Shown here: positions 1 through 5,558 of the stretch, piece by piece | Position numbering within the stretch: the stretch's first letter is position 1 | How the letters are laid out: every line of letters starts with the position of its first letter | Origin: Nitrosopumilaceae archaeon | GTDB lineage: Archaea > Thermoproteota > Nitrososphaeria > Nitrososphaerales > Nitrosopumilaceae | Assembly: GCA_020027255.1 (NCBI GenBank) | Contig: JAHRAP010000009.1 | Span: forward strand, 1-7,211 | Length of the DNA: 7,211 nt | Direction: 5' to 3' | Program-made: the position numbers and the translations under genes | The notes under the pieces: model-generated | What the model saw: only the letters and a program-made list of their open reading frames with translations | Database searches by the model: none | Told to the model about the DNA's origin: nothing

Positions 1-2
1 AA

Positions 3-752
3 ACTATTAACAAGGAATTTATTTTTATAAATAATTGTCATTTTGATGGGCTTTTTGGTTTTTCTACTACTGCGACAAATTTATTAAAAAAACTGGGAAA
101 TAATGATTTGCTACTTTCTGCATATAAAAAACGTATGAGTGATTTTCCAGTACCTGGGAAATACACTCCTTCATTAAAAATAGCCCAAGAATTCACTTCA
201 AGCTTTGAAATTATTTCAATTGAAGTATTTAATAATTCTCATGAAATATGTGACATAATAATTGAACATCCTTCATCTACATCATCATTCTCAAAGTCAT
301 CAACATCTACATCTCTAAAAATGGAGAAACAAACTGCTATGATAATTAATCCTGGACCAATAAATACTTCTACTTTTGTTAATACTCTAGAATCTCTTTG
401 GAATTGCAGCTCTGTAATTGGTAATAATGGGATTGCTATATTGATCTCTGACTGCACTTCTGGAATTGGTTCTACTGCAATCAAATGTTTTGTCGAAAAA
501 AGATTTAATATGGATTCATTAAAAGATCCAATTGAATATGTCGAAGGAATGGAAAATTTATTATTCCTTAATGAATTACAAAAAAAATTTAGAATTGGAT
601 TAGTATCTGTTTTACCGCATTTTTATTTGAATCAATTAAACATAATTCCATTTCAAAGTGGCAACAATTCAGTAAATTATATATTGAATGATAAACATGC
701 TGGGGTAAAAATAACTGTGATATTTAATGCTAGTTGCATTTTATTACAATAA
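3..752 (+). CDS. LarA/DUF2088-like protein, C-terminal part (5' truncated)
   Basis: The reading frame is open from the left edge to a TAA at 750-752, so the gene starts outside the window and about 249 codons are visible. I tentatively relate it to the C-terminal half of LarA-type (DUF2088) proteins, nickel-pincer racemases and relatives. The stretch reading INPGPINTSTF, then NCSSVIGNNGIAILISDCTSGIGS, then LVSVLPHFYLNQL resembles that family's pattern of 'NPGG..D.N', a Gly-rich 'GG.I.I..EC..GIGS' segment and a late 'VSxLP' strand. The catalytic N-terminal half is not in the window, so activity cannot be judged. A Ser/Thr-rich stretch (about positions 270-317, reading SSTSSFSKSSTSTS) interrupts the domain and looks like a linker or loop insertion. 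The last 9 bp overlap the convergent M50 protease gene. The assignment is an inference from remembered family patterns; a diverged hypothetical protein is the alternative. Confidence 0.5.
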   Translation, partial: TINKEFIFINNCHFDGLFGFSTTATNLLKKLGNNDLLLSAYKKRMSDFPVPGKYTPSLKIAQEFTSSFEIISIEVFNNSHEICDIIIEHPSSTSSFSKSSTSTSLKMEKQTAMIINPGPINTSTFVNTLESLWNCSSVIGNNGIAILISDCTSGIGSTAIKCFVEKRFNMDSLKDPIEYVEGMENLLFLNELQKKFRIGLVSVLPHFYLNQLNIIPFQSGNNSVNYILNDKHAGVKITVIFNASCILLQ

Positions 753-1841
753 TGGTATTTTGGGTATTGGGAAACATATTATCATCACCGCAATTATTAT
801 TATATATATTATTTTTCTATTTTTTGGCAATCTTGAAACATCATCTAAAATATCTATATTTGGATTTAGCGAGTGAAATAGCAAAATAAATATCCCCATC
901 ACAAAATATCCCATTATAAATAAAATAACTATGCTTGTATATGTTATTATTTTATGTATTTTATTCCCAAATACTGATCTGGCCATATGCCCGCCATCTA
1001 ATTGCCATGCTGGGAGTAAATTTAAAAAAGTTATTAAAAATCCTAACCATGACGCAAACAATATTGGAGTCATTAATATATGATCAGTGTCATTTTTGAA
1101 CATATCAAATATCATTAACATTATAAGATTTTCTTGCATCTCGATAATTTGGTGATTTGAAAATAAACTAGTTGATTTACTATCTAATATTGGAGCTGTA
1201 TATGTTCCATAAATTAATACTATTATTGTTGCAACTAATCCTATAATTGGTCCAGCTACAGCTACATCAAATAATATTTTTCTGTTAATTGTTAAGCTTG
1301 TTGATTTGATGAAAGCTCCAAACGTTGGAATTCCTAATATCGGAATCCCTGGTATGAAATATGGCCATGTAGTTTTTAAACCATGAATTTTTGCAACAAT
1401 CAAATGTCCCAATTCATGTGTGCCTAAAATACCGAGCAACGAAATAGTGTAAATAGATGCTACATGAATTGGATTGCCTATGTATAATAATGAGTTTATT
1501 TCTATTGTCTTGTAATACCCATCTATCATAACCAATATAATGACAATGATAAAGAGAAATCTAGGTGTCCATGATCTATACAAAAATTTTGATTGTTTAA
1601 TTGGACCAATTTCATTTATTGCTATACGTAATTCGTTGTCAACTTTTCTCAGTCTACATGCAGCATGTTCTGTTTCTAGTTTCTTGGTTAATAACATAAA
1701 TTTACATGTCACTTCAGCATCAATAATTGTAAATGTTAATTTATTTTGATCTATGATTATATTTGATACATTAAAAATGGAAGAAACAATTCTAATTATA
1801 TGTTTTTGTTGGGCTATATCCACAAAATTACTAATTCGCAC
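744..1841 (-). CDS. M50-family (site-2-type) intramembrane metalloprotease
   Basis: This is a 365-residue integral membrane zinc protease of the S2P/M50 family, which cleaves membrane-embedded substrates, often anti-sigma factors or membrane-tethered regulators in other organisms; its substrate here is unknown. A roughly 90-residue hydrophilic N-terminus is followed by about six hydrophobic segments (around 94-108, 123-150, 190-212, 258-276, 298-322, 343-358). The zinc motif HELGH is at residues 142-146 (H142, E143, H146). The third ligand lies in NLLPAWQLDGGH (274-285, D282), and the FDVAVAGPIIG segment (191-201) is typical of the family. The catalytic set is complete. The only usable start is GTG at 1841-1839, because an in-frame TGA lies immediately upstream and the next Met is at residue 49. 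It is divergent from the acetyltransferase gene, and its 3' end overlaps the LarA-like gene by 9 bp. Confidence 0.92.
   Translation of the reverse strand: MRISNFVDIAQQKHIIRIVSSIFNVSNIIIDQNKLTFTIIDAEVTCKFMLLTKKLETEHAACRLRKVDNELRIAINEIGPIKQSKFLYRSWTPRFLFIIVIILVMIDGYYKTIEINSLLYIGNPIHVASIYTISLLGILGTHELGHLIVAKIHGLKTTWPYFIPGIPILGIPTFGAFIKSTSLTINRKILFDVAVAGPIIGLVATIIVLIYGTYTAPILDSKSTSLFSNHQIIEMQENLIMLMIFDMFKNDTDHILMTPILFASWLGFLITFLNLLPAWQLDGGHMARSVFGNKIHKIITYTSIVILFIMGYFVMGIFILLFHSLNPNIDILDDVSRLPKNRKIIYIIIIAVMIICFPIPKIPLL
806..830 (+). terminator. T-rich tract downstream of the LarA-like gene
   Basis: Two T-runs separated by a few bases (ATTTTTC then ATTTTTTGG, about 811-826) lie roughly 60 bases after the stop of the left-hand + strand gene. 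Archaeal transcription commonly ends at oligo-T tracts without a hairpin. The tract falls inside the 3' end of the convergent protease gene, so it may simply reflect the coding of an Ile/Lys-rich membrane segment on the other strand. Confidence 0.3.
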
Positions 1842-1856
1842 TCATATTTGTTTTTT

Positions 1857-1878
1857 GGTTTAAAATTAAATATTAGTT
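1857..1878. promoter_or_regulatory. Overlapping divergent TATA-like boxes (M50 / rimI)
   Basis: The 53-bp gap between two divergent genes holds one AT block reading GGTTTAAAATTAAATATTAG. On the minus strand the TTTAATTTTAAA part is centred about 24 bases upstream of the protease GTG. On the plus strand TTAAATATTA is centred about 24 bases upstream of the acetyltransferase TTG. That spacing matches archaeal TATA boxes driving leaderless transcripts and supports both non-ATG starts. The two boxes share several bases, so TBP binding for one gene could exclude the other. This is inferred from position and composition only. Confidence 0.5.
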
Positions 1879-1894
1879 AACAAAATAATGTATA

Positions 1895-2395
1895 TTGCAA
1901 ATTGTATCCACATCTGTAGGGAATTACATAATACGAAATTGTAAGAATGAAGATCTACCTTCTGTGATAAACGTTAATGTAAAAACACTCCCAGAAAATT
2001 ATTCAAATTACTTTTATGAGACATTATTAGCTGAATTACCAGAAGCGTTTTTGATAGCTGAAATCTCTTGTAATTGTATAGGGTATATAATGTGTACATT
2101 AGAATATGGGTTTTCTAATTTTAAAAAACTAGGCTTCAGAAAAAAAGGACATGTAGTATCAATAGCAGTCCTAGAAGATCATCGTAACCATGGTATTGGA
2201 ACTACACTTGTATCTGAAGCGATTGTAGGTATGAAACTTAAAAAATGCGATGAACTCTATTTGGAAGTACGTTGCAGTAATAATACTGCTGTTAAGTTGT
2301 ATGAAAGATTAGGTTTCGTAGTGAAACATCAACTAAAAACATATTATAAAGACGGAGAAGATGCATATCTTATGGCTATAGAATTTAACTATTAG
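1895..2395 (+). CDS. rimI: Ard1/RimI-like protein N-alpha-acetyltransferase
   Basis: This 166-residue GNAT-fold enzyme is predicted to transfer acetyl from acetyl-CoA to the alpha-amino group of protein N-termini in the cytoplasm, as the archaeal Ard1/NAA10-like enzymes do. Motifs in order are LPENY (32-36, the substrate-side motif of archaeal homologues), GHVVSIAVLEDHR (85-97), the acetyl-CoA pyrophosphate loop R97-N-H-G100-I-G102, LEVRCSNNTAVKLYERLGF (123-141), and YYKDGEDAYLM near the C-terminus (150-160). The length is normal and all key motifs are present, closely resembling Sulfolobus Ard1 as I recall it. The start is TTG at 1895: an in-frame TAA at 1886-1888 closes the frame upstream, and the first in-frame ATG lies well inside the fold. 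The ATG at 1888 is out of frame. A TATA-like box about 24 bases upstream implies a leaderless mRNA. Confidence 0.94.
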   Translation: MQIVSTSVGNYIIRNCKNEDLPSVINVNVKTLPENYSNYFYETLLAELPEAFLIAEISCNCIGYIMCTLEYGFSNFKKLGFRKKGHVVSIAVLEDHRNHGIGTTLVSEAIVGMKLKKCDELYLEVRCSNNTAVKLYERLGFVVKHQLKTYYKDGEDAYLMAIEFNY

Positions 2396-2407
2396 ATTTA
2401 AATAAAT
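2396..2407 (+). promoter_or_regulatory. TATA-like box for the small membrane protein gene
   Basis: The sequence ATTTAAATAAAT directly after the acetyltransferase stop is centred about 23 bases upstream of the ATG at 2424, the spacing expected for an archaeal TATA box with a leaderless transcript. It suggests the small gene has its own promoter in addition to possible read-through from rimI. Confidence 0.5.
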
Positions 2408-2423
2408 AACTCATCAATTTGTA

Positions 2424-2654
2424 ATGATGGTACTCAAACAACGTATTCTTGGAACTGTTATTTTCTTTGCTTGCATAATTGCATTTTTTCTATATGCTTA
2501 TTTGATAATGTTATCTGAATGGAGCCCAATTATATTGCAATTATCTATGTTGATGATTGCTGGTGGTATATTGGGCGCATTATCATGGTTAGGTTATACA
2601 ATGGCTACAACACACCCATCAAAATCATTTATAACATCTGATGAAAACAAATGA
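2424..2654 (+). CDS. Small two-helix membrane protein, function unknown
   Basis: A 76-residue protein with two strongly hydrophobic segments: about residues 9-30 (ILGTVIFFACIIAFFLYAYL) and 36-60 (ending GGILGALSWLGYTM). They are joined by a short SEWSP turn, and a polar tail of about 16 residues (ATTHPSKSF...SDENK) follows. The basic N-terminus (KQR) before helix 1 and the few charges otherwise suggest a hairpin with both ends in the cytoplasm. No catalytic motif is visible and I do not recognise a family. Two Met codons are adjacent (2424 and 2427). The reasons to believe it is real are the clean hydrophobic pattern, the TATA-like box at the right distance and the absence of a competing frame. 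Its stop codon abuts the stop of the opposing methyltransferase gene. Confidence 0.7.
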   Translation: MMVLKQRILGTVIFFACIIAFFLYAYLIMLSEWSPIILQLSMLMIAGGILGALSWLGYTMATTHPSKSFITSDENK

Positions 2655-3485
2655 TCATTTTATTATATTTGCATCTATTGCTATTTGATAATATCTAGGC
2701 CCTATAGCTCTTACTATATTTGCATGTAGTATACTTGATTTAATTTTGGTGATGTTAAAATAATGTTTCACTGCACATTCAATTGCATTTTTCTTATTAG
2801 CATGAATATGACAATAATAATGAATAACGCCATTACTTTTTGTACCTAAAATAGCAGAATCAAGGAAACTATCTGATCTTTCAGGTAATAACATTAATGT
2901 TCTATCTGACATATCGTGTAATTCATTTATTATATCTGACGCATCACCACATATGGGGATCACATTCCCTACCATCTTATTTAATTTTAAATTTTTTTTG
3001 CATAGTCGTATTGCTTCAGGATTAATATCTATATTGTAGATATTGCATTTCTTTTTTTTGGCTATTAATATTGAAAACATACCTATGCCGCCAAACATAT
3101 TGATTATATTTTCTCCATTTTCTGTTAACTCTGATATTCTGTTTCTCTCTGTTGACAATCTAGGTGAAAAAAATACTGTTTTTACATCAACATTAAATCT
3201 ACATCCATATTCTTTATATTCTGTCTCAGTTTTATCGATACCAGCTAATAATTCTAGTTCTCGTGTCCTGAAATCTCCCTTCACTACAGATGATTGACGA
3301 TATATTGATTTTGCTTTTTTAATTTTATCCAGTAGTACTTCTCCGATGATTTTTTTTCTATGTAATAAATCTTCTTGGATTCTAATTATCACAATGTCTC
3401 CAATCTGGTCAAATGATGAGAATACATTATCAATTTCGTATGATTGTAAAATATTTACCAGAGATTTTTTAAGGAATCTAGTCAA
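2655..3485 (-). CDS. trm5: Trm5-like tRNA (guanine37-N1)-methyltransferase
   Basis: This 276-residue class I SAM methyltransferase of the Trm5/TYW2 family is predicted to methylate N1 of G37 next to the tRNA anticodon, which prevents +1 frameshifting. Visible features are FDQIGDIVII (25-34), GDFRTRELELLAGIDKTET (70-88), SPRLSTER (107-114, the Trm5-type signature), SAM motif I NMFGGIGMFSI (129-139), DINP (153-156) and a C-terminal VRAIGPRYYQIAID (258-271). The SPRL.TER form favours Trm5 over TYW2/Taw2. Two oddities stand out. The usual NLP motif reads LLP (199-201). The N-terminus is short, so the D1 domain present in longer archaeal Trm5 proteins seems absent. The start is TTG at 3485-3483, overlapping the ABCE1 stop by 4 bp; an in-frame TAA 36-38 bases upstream leaves no better start. 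It is probably cotranscribed with, and translationally coupled to, ABCE1. Confidence 0.88.
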   Translation of the reverse strand: MTRFLKKSLVNILQSYEIDNVFSSFDQIGDIVIIRIQEDLLHRKKIIGEVLLDKIKKAKSIYRQSSVVKGDFRTRELELLAGIDKTETEYKEYGCRFNVDVKTVFFSPRLSTERNRISELTENGENIINMFGGIGMFSILIAKKKKCNIYNIDINPEAIRLCKKNLKLNKMVGNVIPICGDASDIINELHDMSDRTLMLLPERSDSFLDSAILGTKSNGVIHYYCHIHANKKNAIECAVKHYFNITKIKSSILHANIVRAIGPRYYQIAIDANIIK

Positions 3486-5263
3486 TTCATGTAGTATAAA
3501 TCGCCGTTTCTTTTTTGTTGTTTATCTAATCTGCTATTTGATTTATTCACTCTAGGTCTTTTGCTATTTTCGTCTCTTCGAAATGAAATATCTAAAGATT
3601 TTAGGAATTTGTTCATGGCATAAACCTTTGATAATGGTGTAGTTGCATGGCCGGAGATATTGGGCACCCCATCAAAAATAACTATTGAATCTGAAATTAA
3701 ATCTATTAATTGTAAGTCATGATCTATTACAATTGCAGCTTTTCCATAATCCCTTACAAATTTTTGAAGAAATTTTGATACCGTTATCCTATCTTCTACA
3801 TCTAAAAATGCAGACGGTTCGTCTAAAGCAAACAGATCTACTTTCTGTAACAGTGTTGTAGCTATTGCTACTTTTTGTAATTCTCCACCAGATAAATTAT
3901 TTATTGATTTGTTATATAATTTTTTTATTTTTAACGAGTCTAGAATTTGCTTTTCTTCATTACCATCTATGTTATTATTAATTTTTTCTATTATTGTTAA
4001 TACATCTACATCTACACTATTTGTGAGATATTGTGGTTTGTATGAGATTGATATTTTCCTGTCAGCTTCACCATGATCTGGTTTTACATTACCGGTGATC
4101 ATTTTTAGCATAGTAGTTTTACCTAGTGCATTTGCTCCTATCACGCCAATTATTTCTCCACGTTTAATATTTCCTTTATCTATCTCTACAGAGAATTTCT
4201 TATAACTCTTAAATAGATTAGAATACTCCATCAATATTTCGTCACTATGAAATTCATTAACGGCTAGTGTTGGATCAAAAATAAACTTTTTGTCACGAAA
4301 TCTTACATTTTCGTTAGGCAGGTACCCATCTAAAAAAACATTAATTCCTACTTTGGTTGATAATATTCCAGATACTATGCCATAAGATCCTGGCTCTCCG
4401 TACATCACATCTATATAATCGCTGATGTAATCCAATAAAGTTACATCGTGCTCCACTATCATCACAGTTTTTCCAGATCTAGCTAAATCCCTAATTATCC
4501 TTGATACTTTTGTGCGTTGGTATATGTCATTGTATGAAGACGGTTCATCAAAAAAATACAAATCTGCATCTTTAGATATTGATGTCGCTATAACTAAACG
4601 TTGTAATTCTCCTCCACTAAGTTCATTGACATTTAATTCTATTGATCTTTTTAAATTTAATTCTTTTATTAGATGATTACTCATTCCTGTTTCATCATAT
4701 TTTTCAATTAATTCTTTGCCAGTACCACGAAATGTTTCAAGCAAATTATATACTTGTTGAGGTTTAATAGAAATTTTAATTTGTTTTTCACGTAGCTTTT
4801 CAAAATATGATTTAAACTCTGTACCTTTATAGTATTTTATTATGTTTTGCCAATCATCTACTTGTGTATGATAATTACCAAGATTTGGAATTAATTTGCC
4901 AGACATAATGTTAATAACTGTACTTTTTCCCATGCCGTTTCTACCTAGCAGTCCAGTCACTTCGCCTTTTTTTAATATTGGTAATTTATATAATCTGAAC
5001 GAGTTTTGATCATATTGATGAATTTTATGCTCAGACAATTCTGACGCTAAATTCACAATGGTTATTGCATCAAATGGACAAACTTTTATACATATGCCGC
5101 ACCCATTACATAAATCTTCATCAATCTGTGCTTTTTTTATATTGTCATTTAATGTAATGCAATCTAAGCCTGATTTATTTACTGGGCAATATTTTATACA
5201 TTCTAAACCGCATTTTTTGGGTTGACATAAATCCTTATCAAGTACTGCTACGCGATGTGTCAT
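3482..5263 (-). CDS. abce1: ABCE1/Rli1 ribosome-recycling ATPase
   Basis: This 593-residue soluble twin-ATPase splits ribosomes into subunits after termination (with aRF1/Pelota) and stays with the small subunit for initiation. The N-terminal Fe-S domain carries CX4CX3CX3C (C13, C18, C22, C26), a further C35, and a ferredoxin-type CX2CX2CX3CP (C52, C55, C58, C62), enough for two [4Fe-4S] clusters. NBD1 has Walker A GRNGMGKST (107-115), signature LSGGELQRL (215-223), Walker B FFDEPSSY (237-244) and switch H272. The hinge includes YGEPGSYGIVS and GINVFLDGYLPNENVRFR (306-323). NBD2 has Walker A GANALGKTT (376-384), LSGGELQKV (457-465), DEPSAFLDVEDR (481-492) and H515. The C-terminal FRRDENSKRPRVNKSNSRLD region is also typical. 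Length is normal and the catalytic residues are intact. A TATA-like box lies about 27 bases upstream of the ATG. The methyltransferase follows with a 4-bp overlap. Confidence 0.98.
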   Translation of the reverse strand: MTHRVAVLDKDLCQPKKCGLECIKYCPVNKSGLDCITLNDNIKKAQIDEDLCNGCGICIKVCPFDAITIVNLASELSEHKIHQYDQNSFRLYKLPILKKGEVTGLLGRNGMGKSTVINIMSGKLIPNLGNYHTQVDDWQNIIKYYKGTEFKSYFEKLREKQIKISIKPQQVYNLLETFRGTGKELIEKYDETGMSNHLIKELNLKRSIELNVNELSGGELQRLVIATSISKDADLYFFDEPSSYNDIYQRTKVSRIIRDLARSGKTVMIVEHDVTLLDYISDYIDVMYGEPGSYGIVSGILSTKVGINVFLDGYLPNENVRFRDKKFIFDPTLAVNEFHSDEILMEYSNLFKSYKKFSVEIDKGNIKRGEIIGVIGANALGKTTMLKMITGNVKPDHGEADRKISISYKPQYLTNSVDVDVLTIIEKINNNIDGNEEKQILDSLKIKKLYNKSINNLSGGELQKVAIATTLLQKVDLFALDEPSAFLDVEDRITVSKFLQKFVRDYGKAAIVIDHDLQLIDLISDSIVIFDGVPNISGHATTPLSKVYAMNKFLKSLDISFRRDENSKRPRVNKSNSRLDKQQKRNGDLYYMN

Positions 5264-5284
5264 GAATTATTATTGCCTATCCTG

Positions 5285-5295
5285 ATTTATAATTC
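5285..5295 (-). promoter_or_regulatory. TATA-like box for abce1
   Basis: On the minus strand this reads AATTATAAATC, a close match to the archaeal TATA consensus, centred about 27 bases upstream of the ABCE1 ATG. The spacing predicts a leaderless or nearly leaderless mRNA. No Shine-Dalgarno-like purine run precedes the ATG. Confidence 0.55.
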
Positions 5296-5311
5296 TTGGA
5301 TATTGATTAGT

Positions 5312-5323
5312 TACATTAATAGA
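5312..5323 (+). promoter_or_regulatory. Candidate TATA box for the 5S rRNA gene
   Basis: TACATTAATAGA is centred about 31 bases before the mature 5S end, which suits a TATA box if transcription begins a few bases upstream of the mature RNA. A second AT motif, TATATTAATA at 5329-5338, is closer to the gene (about -20 to -11) and could be the initiator or the real box if a leader is absent. Which one is used cannot be decided by eye. Confidence 0.35.
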
Positions 5324-5348
5324 TTGGGTATATTAATACTATAGTCAA

Positions 5349-5461
5349 GCCGGTCATAGCAATGGGGTGCGACCCAGCCTCATTCCGAACCTGGAAGTCA
5401 AACCCATTGTCGCTATTGTGTTACTTAGGTGCGCGAGCTCTTGGGAAGCAATAGTGCTGGC
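5349..5461 (+). rRNA. rrf: 5S ribosomal RNA
   Basis: This is an archaeal-type 5S rRNA of about 113 nt, a structural RNA of the large ribosomal subunit. The hallmark loop segment CATTCCGAACCTGGAAGTCA (5381-5400) fixes both identity and strand. Helix I forms between GCCGGTC at 5349-5355 and the 3' end around 5454-5461 (GTGCTGGC), with one G-U pair and a bulge. Helix II forms between GCAATGGG (5359-5366) and CCCATTGT (about 5403-5410). The arm GGTGCGCGAGCTCTTGGGAAGC supplies the loop-E side and the third arm. It is not linked to 16S/23S genes here, as expected for Thaumarchaeota, where 5S stands alone. The exact ends could shift by one or two bases. Confidence 0.96.
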
Positions 5462-5487
5462 ATTTTGTATGATGTTTGTGGCATTTG
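5462..5487 (+). terminator. T-rich region after 5S rRNA
   Basis: Immediately after the 5S 3' end the sequence has several short T-runs (ATTTTGTATGATGTTTGTGG and then CATTTGG). Archaeal rRNA genes commonly end in such T-rich tracts, but none of these runs is long, so this is a weak call. Confidence 0.35.
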
Positions 5488-5517
5488 GTTATGATGATTA
5501 AATTTGCTATAATTAGC

Positions 5518-5540
5518 GAAAATAATAACAACAAAAACAG
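5518..5540 (-). terminator. Oligo-T tract downstream of pepA
   Basis: Read on the minus strand, about 20-40 bases after the aminopeptidase stop, the sequence is CTGTTTTTGTTGTTATTATT continuing into TTC. This is the longest T-rich stretch in the intergenic gap, in the right orientation for a hairpin-independent archaeal terminator. A small GCTA-TAAT-TAGC dyad (5506-5517) follows it. Confidence 0.45.
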
Positions 5541-5558
5541 AGATTGATTTAATGTGTT

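Noticed and set aside
267..315. CAT-like trinucleotide repeat as a microsatellite or CRISPR-like repeat
   Set aside because: It is short, imperfect and in frame with a Ser/Thr-rich coding stretch; there is no spacer-repeat periodicity.
239..484. Open frame on the minus strand (about 81 codons)
   Set aside because: It is antisense to the LarA-like gene, has an acidic run that mirrors the Ser/Thr codons of the other strand, and shows no recognisable domain.
1540..1749. Open frame on the plus strand (about 69 codons)
   Set aside because: It lies wholly antisense to the N-terminal part of the M50 protease, which has clear motifs.
1888..1890. ATG just before the acetyltransferase as its start codon
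   Set aside because: It is in a different frame from the GNAT domain; the in-frame TAA at 1886 and the TATA spacing favour TTG at 1895.
3043..3555. Two plus-strand open frames (3043-3297 and 3346-3555)
   Set aside because: Both are antisense to the methyltransferase, and the second also to the end of abce1; they are hydrophobic by composition only.
5500..5523. Hairpin GCTA-TAAT-TAGC as an intrinsic terminator
   Set aside because: The stem has only four perfect base pairs in AT-rich DNA; the nearby T-tract explains termination better.
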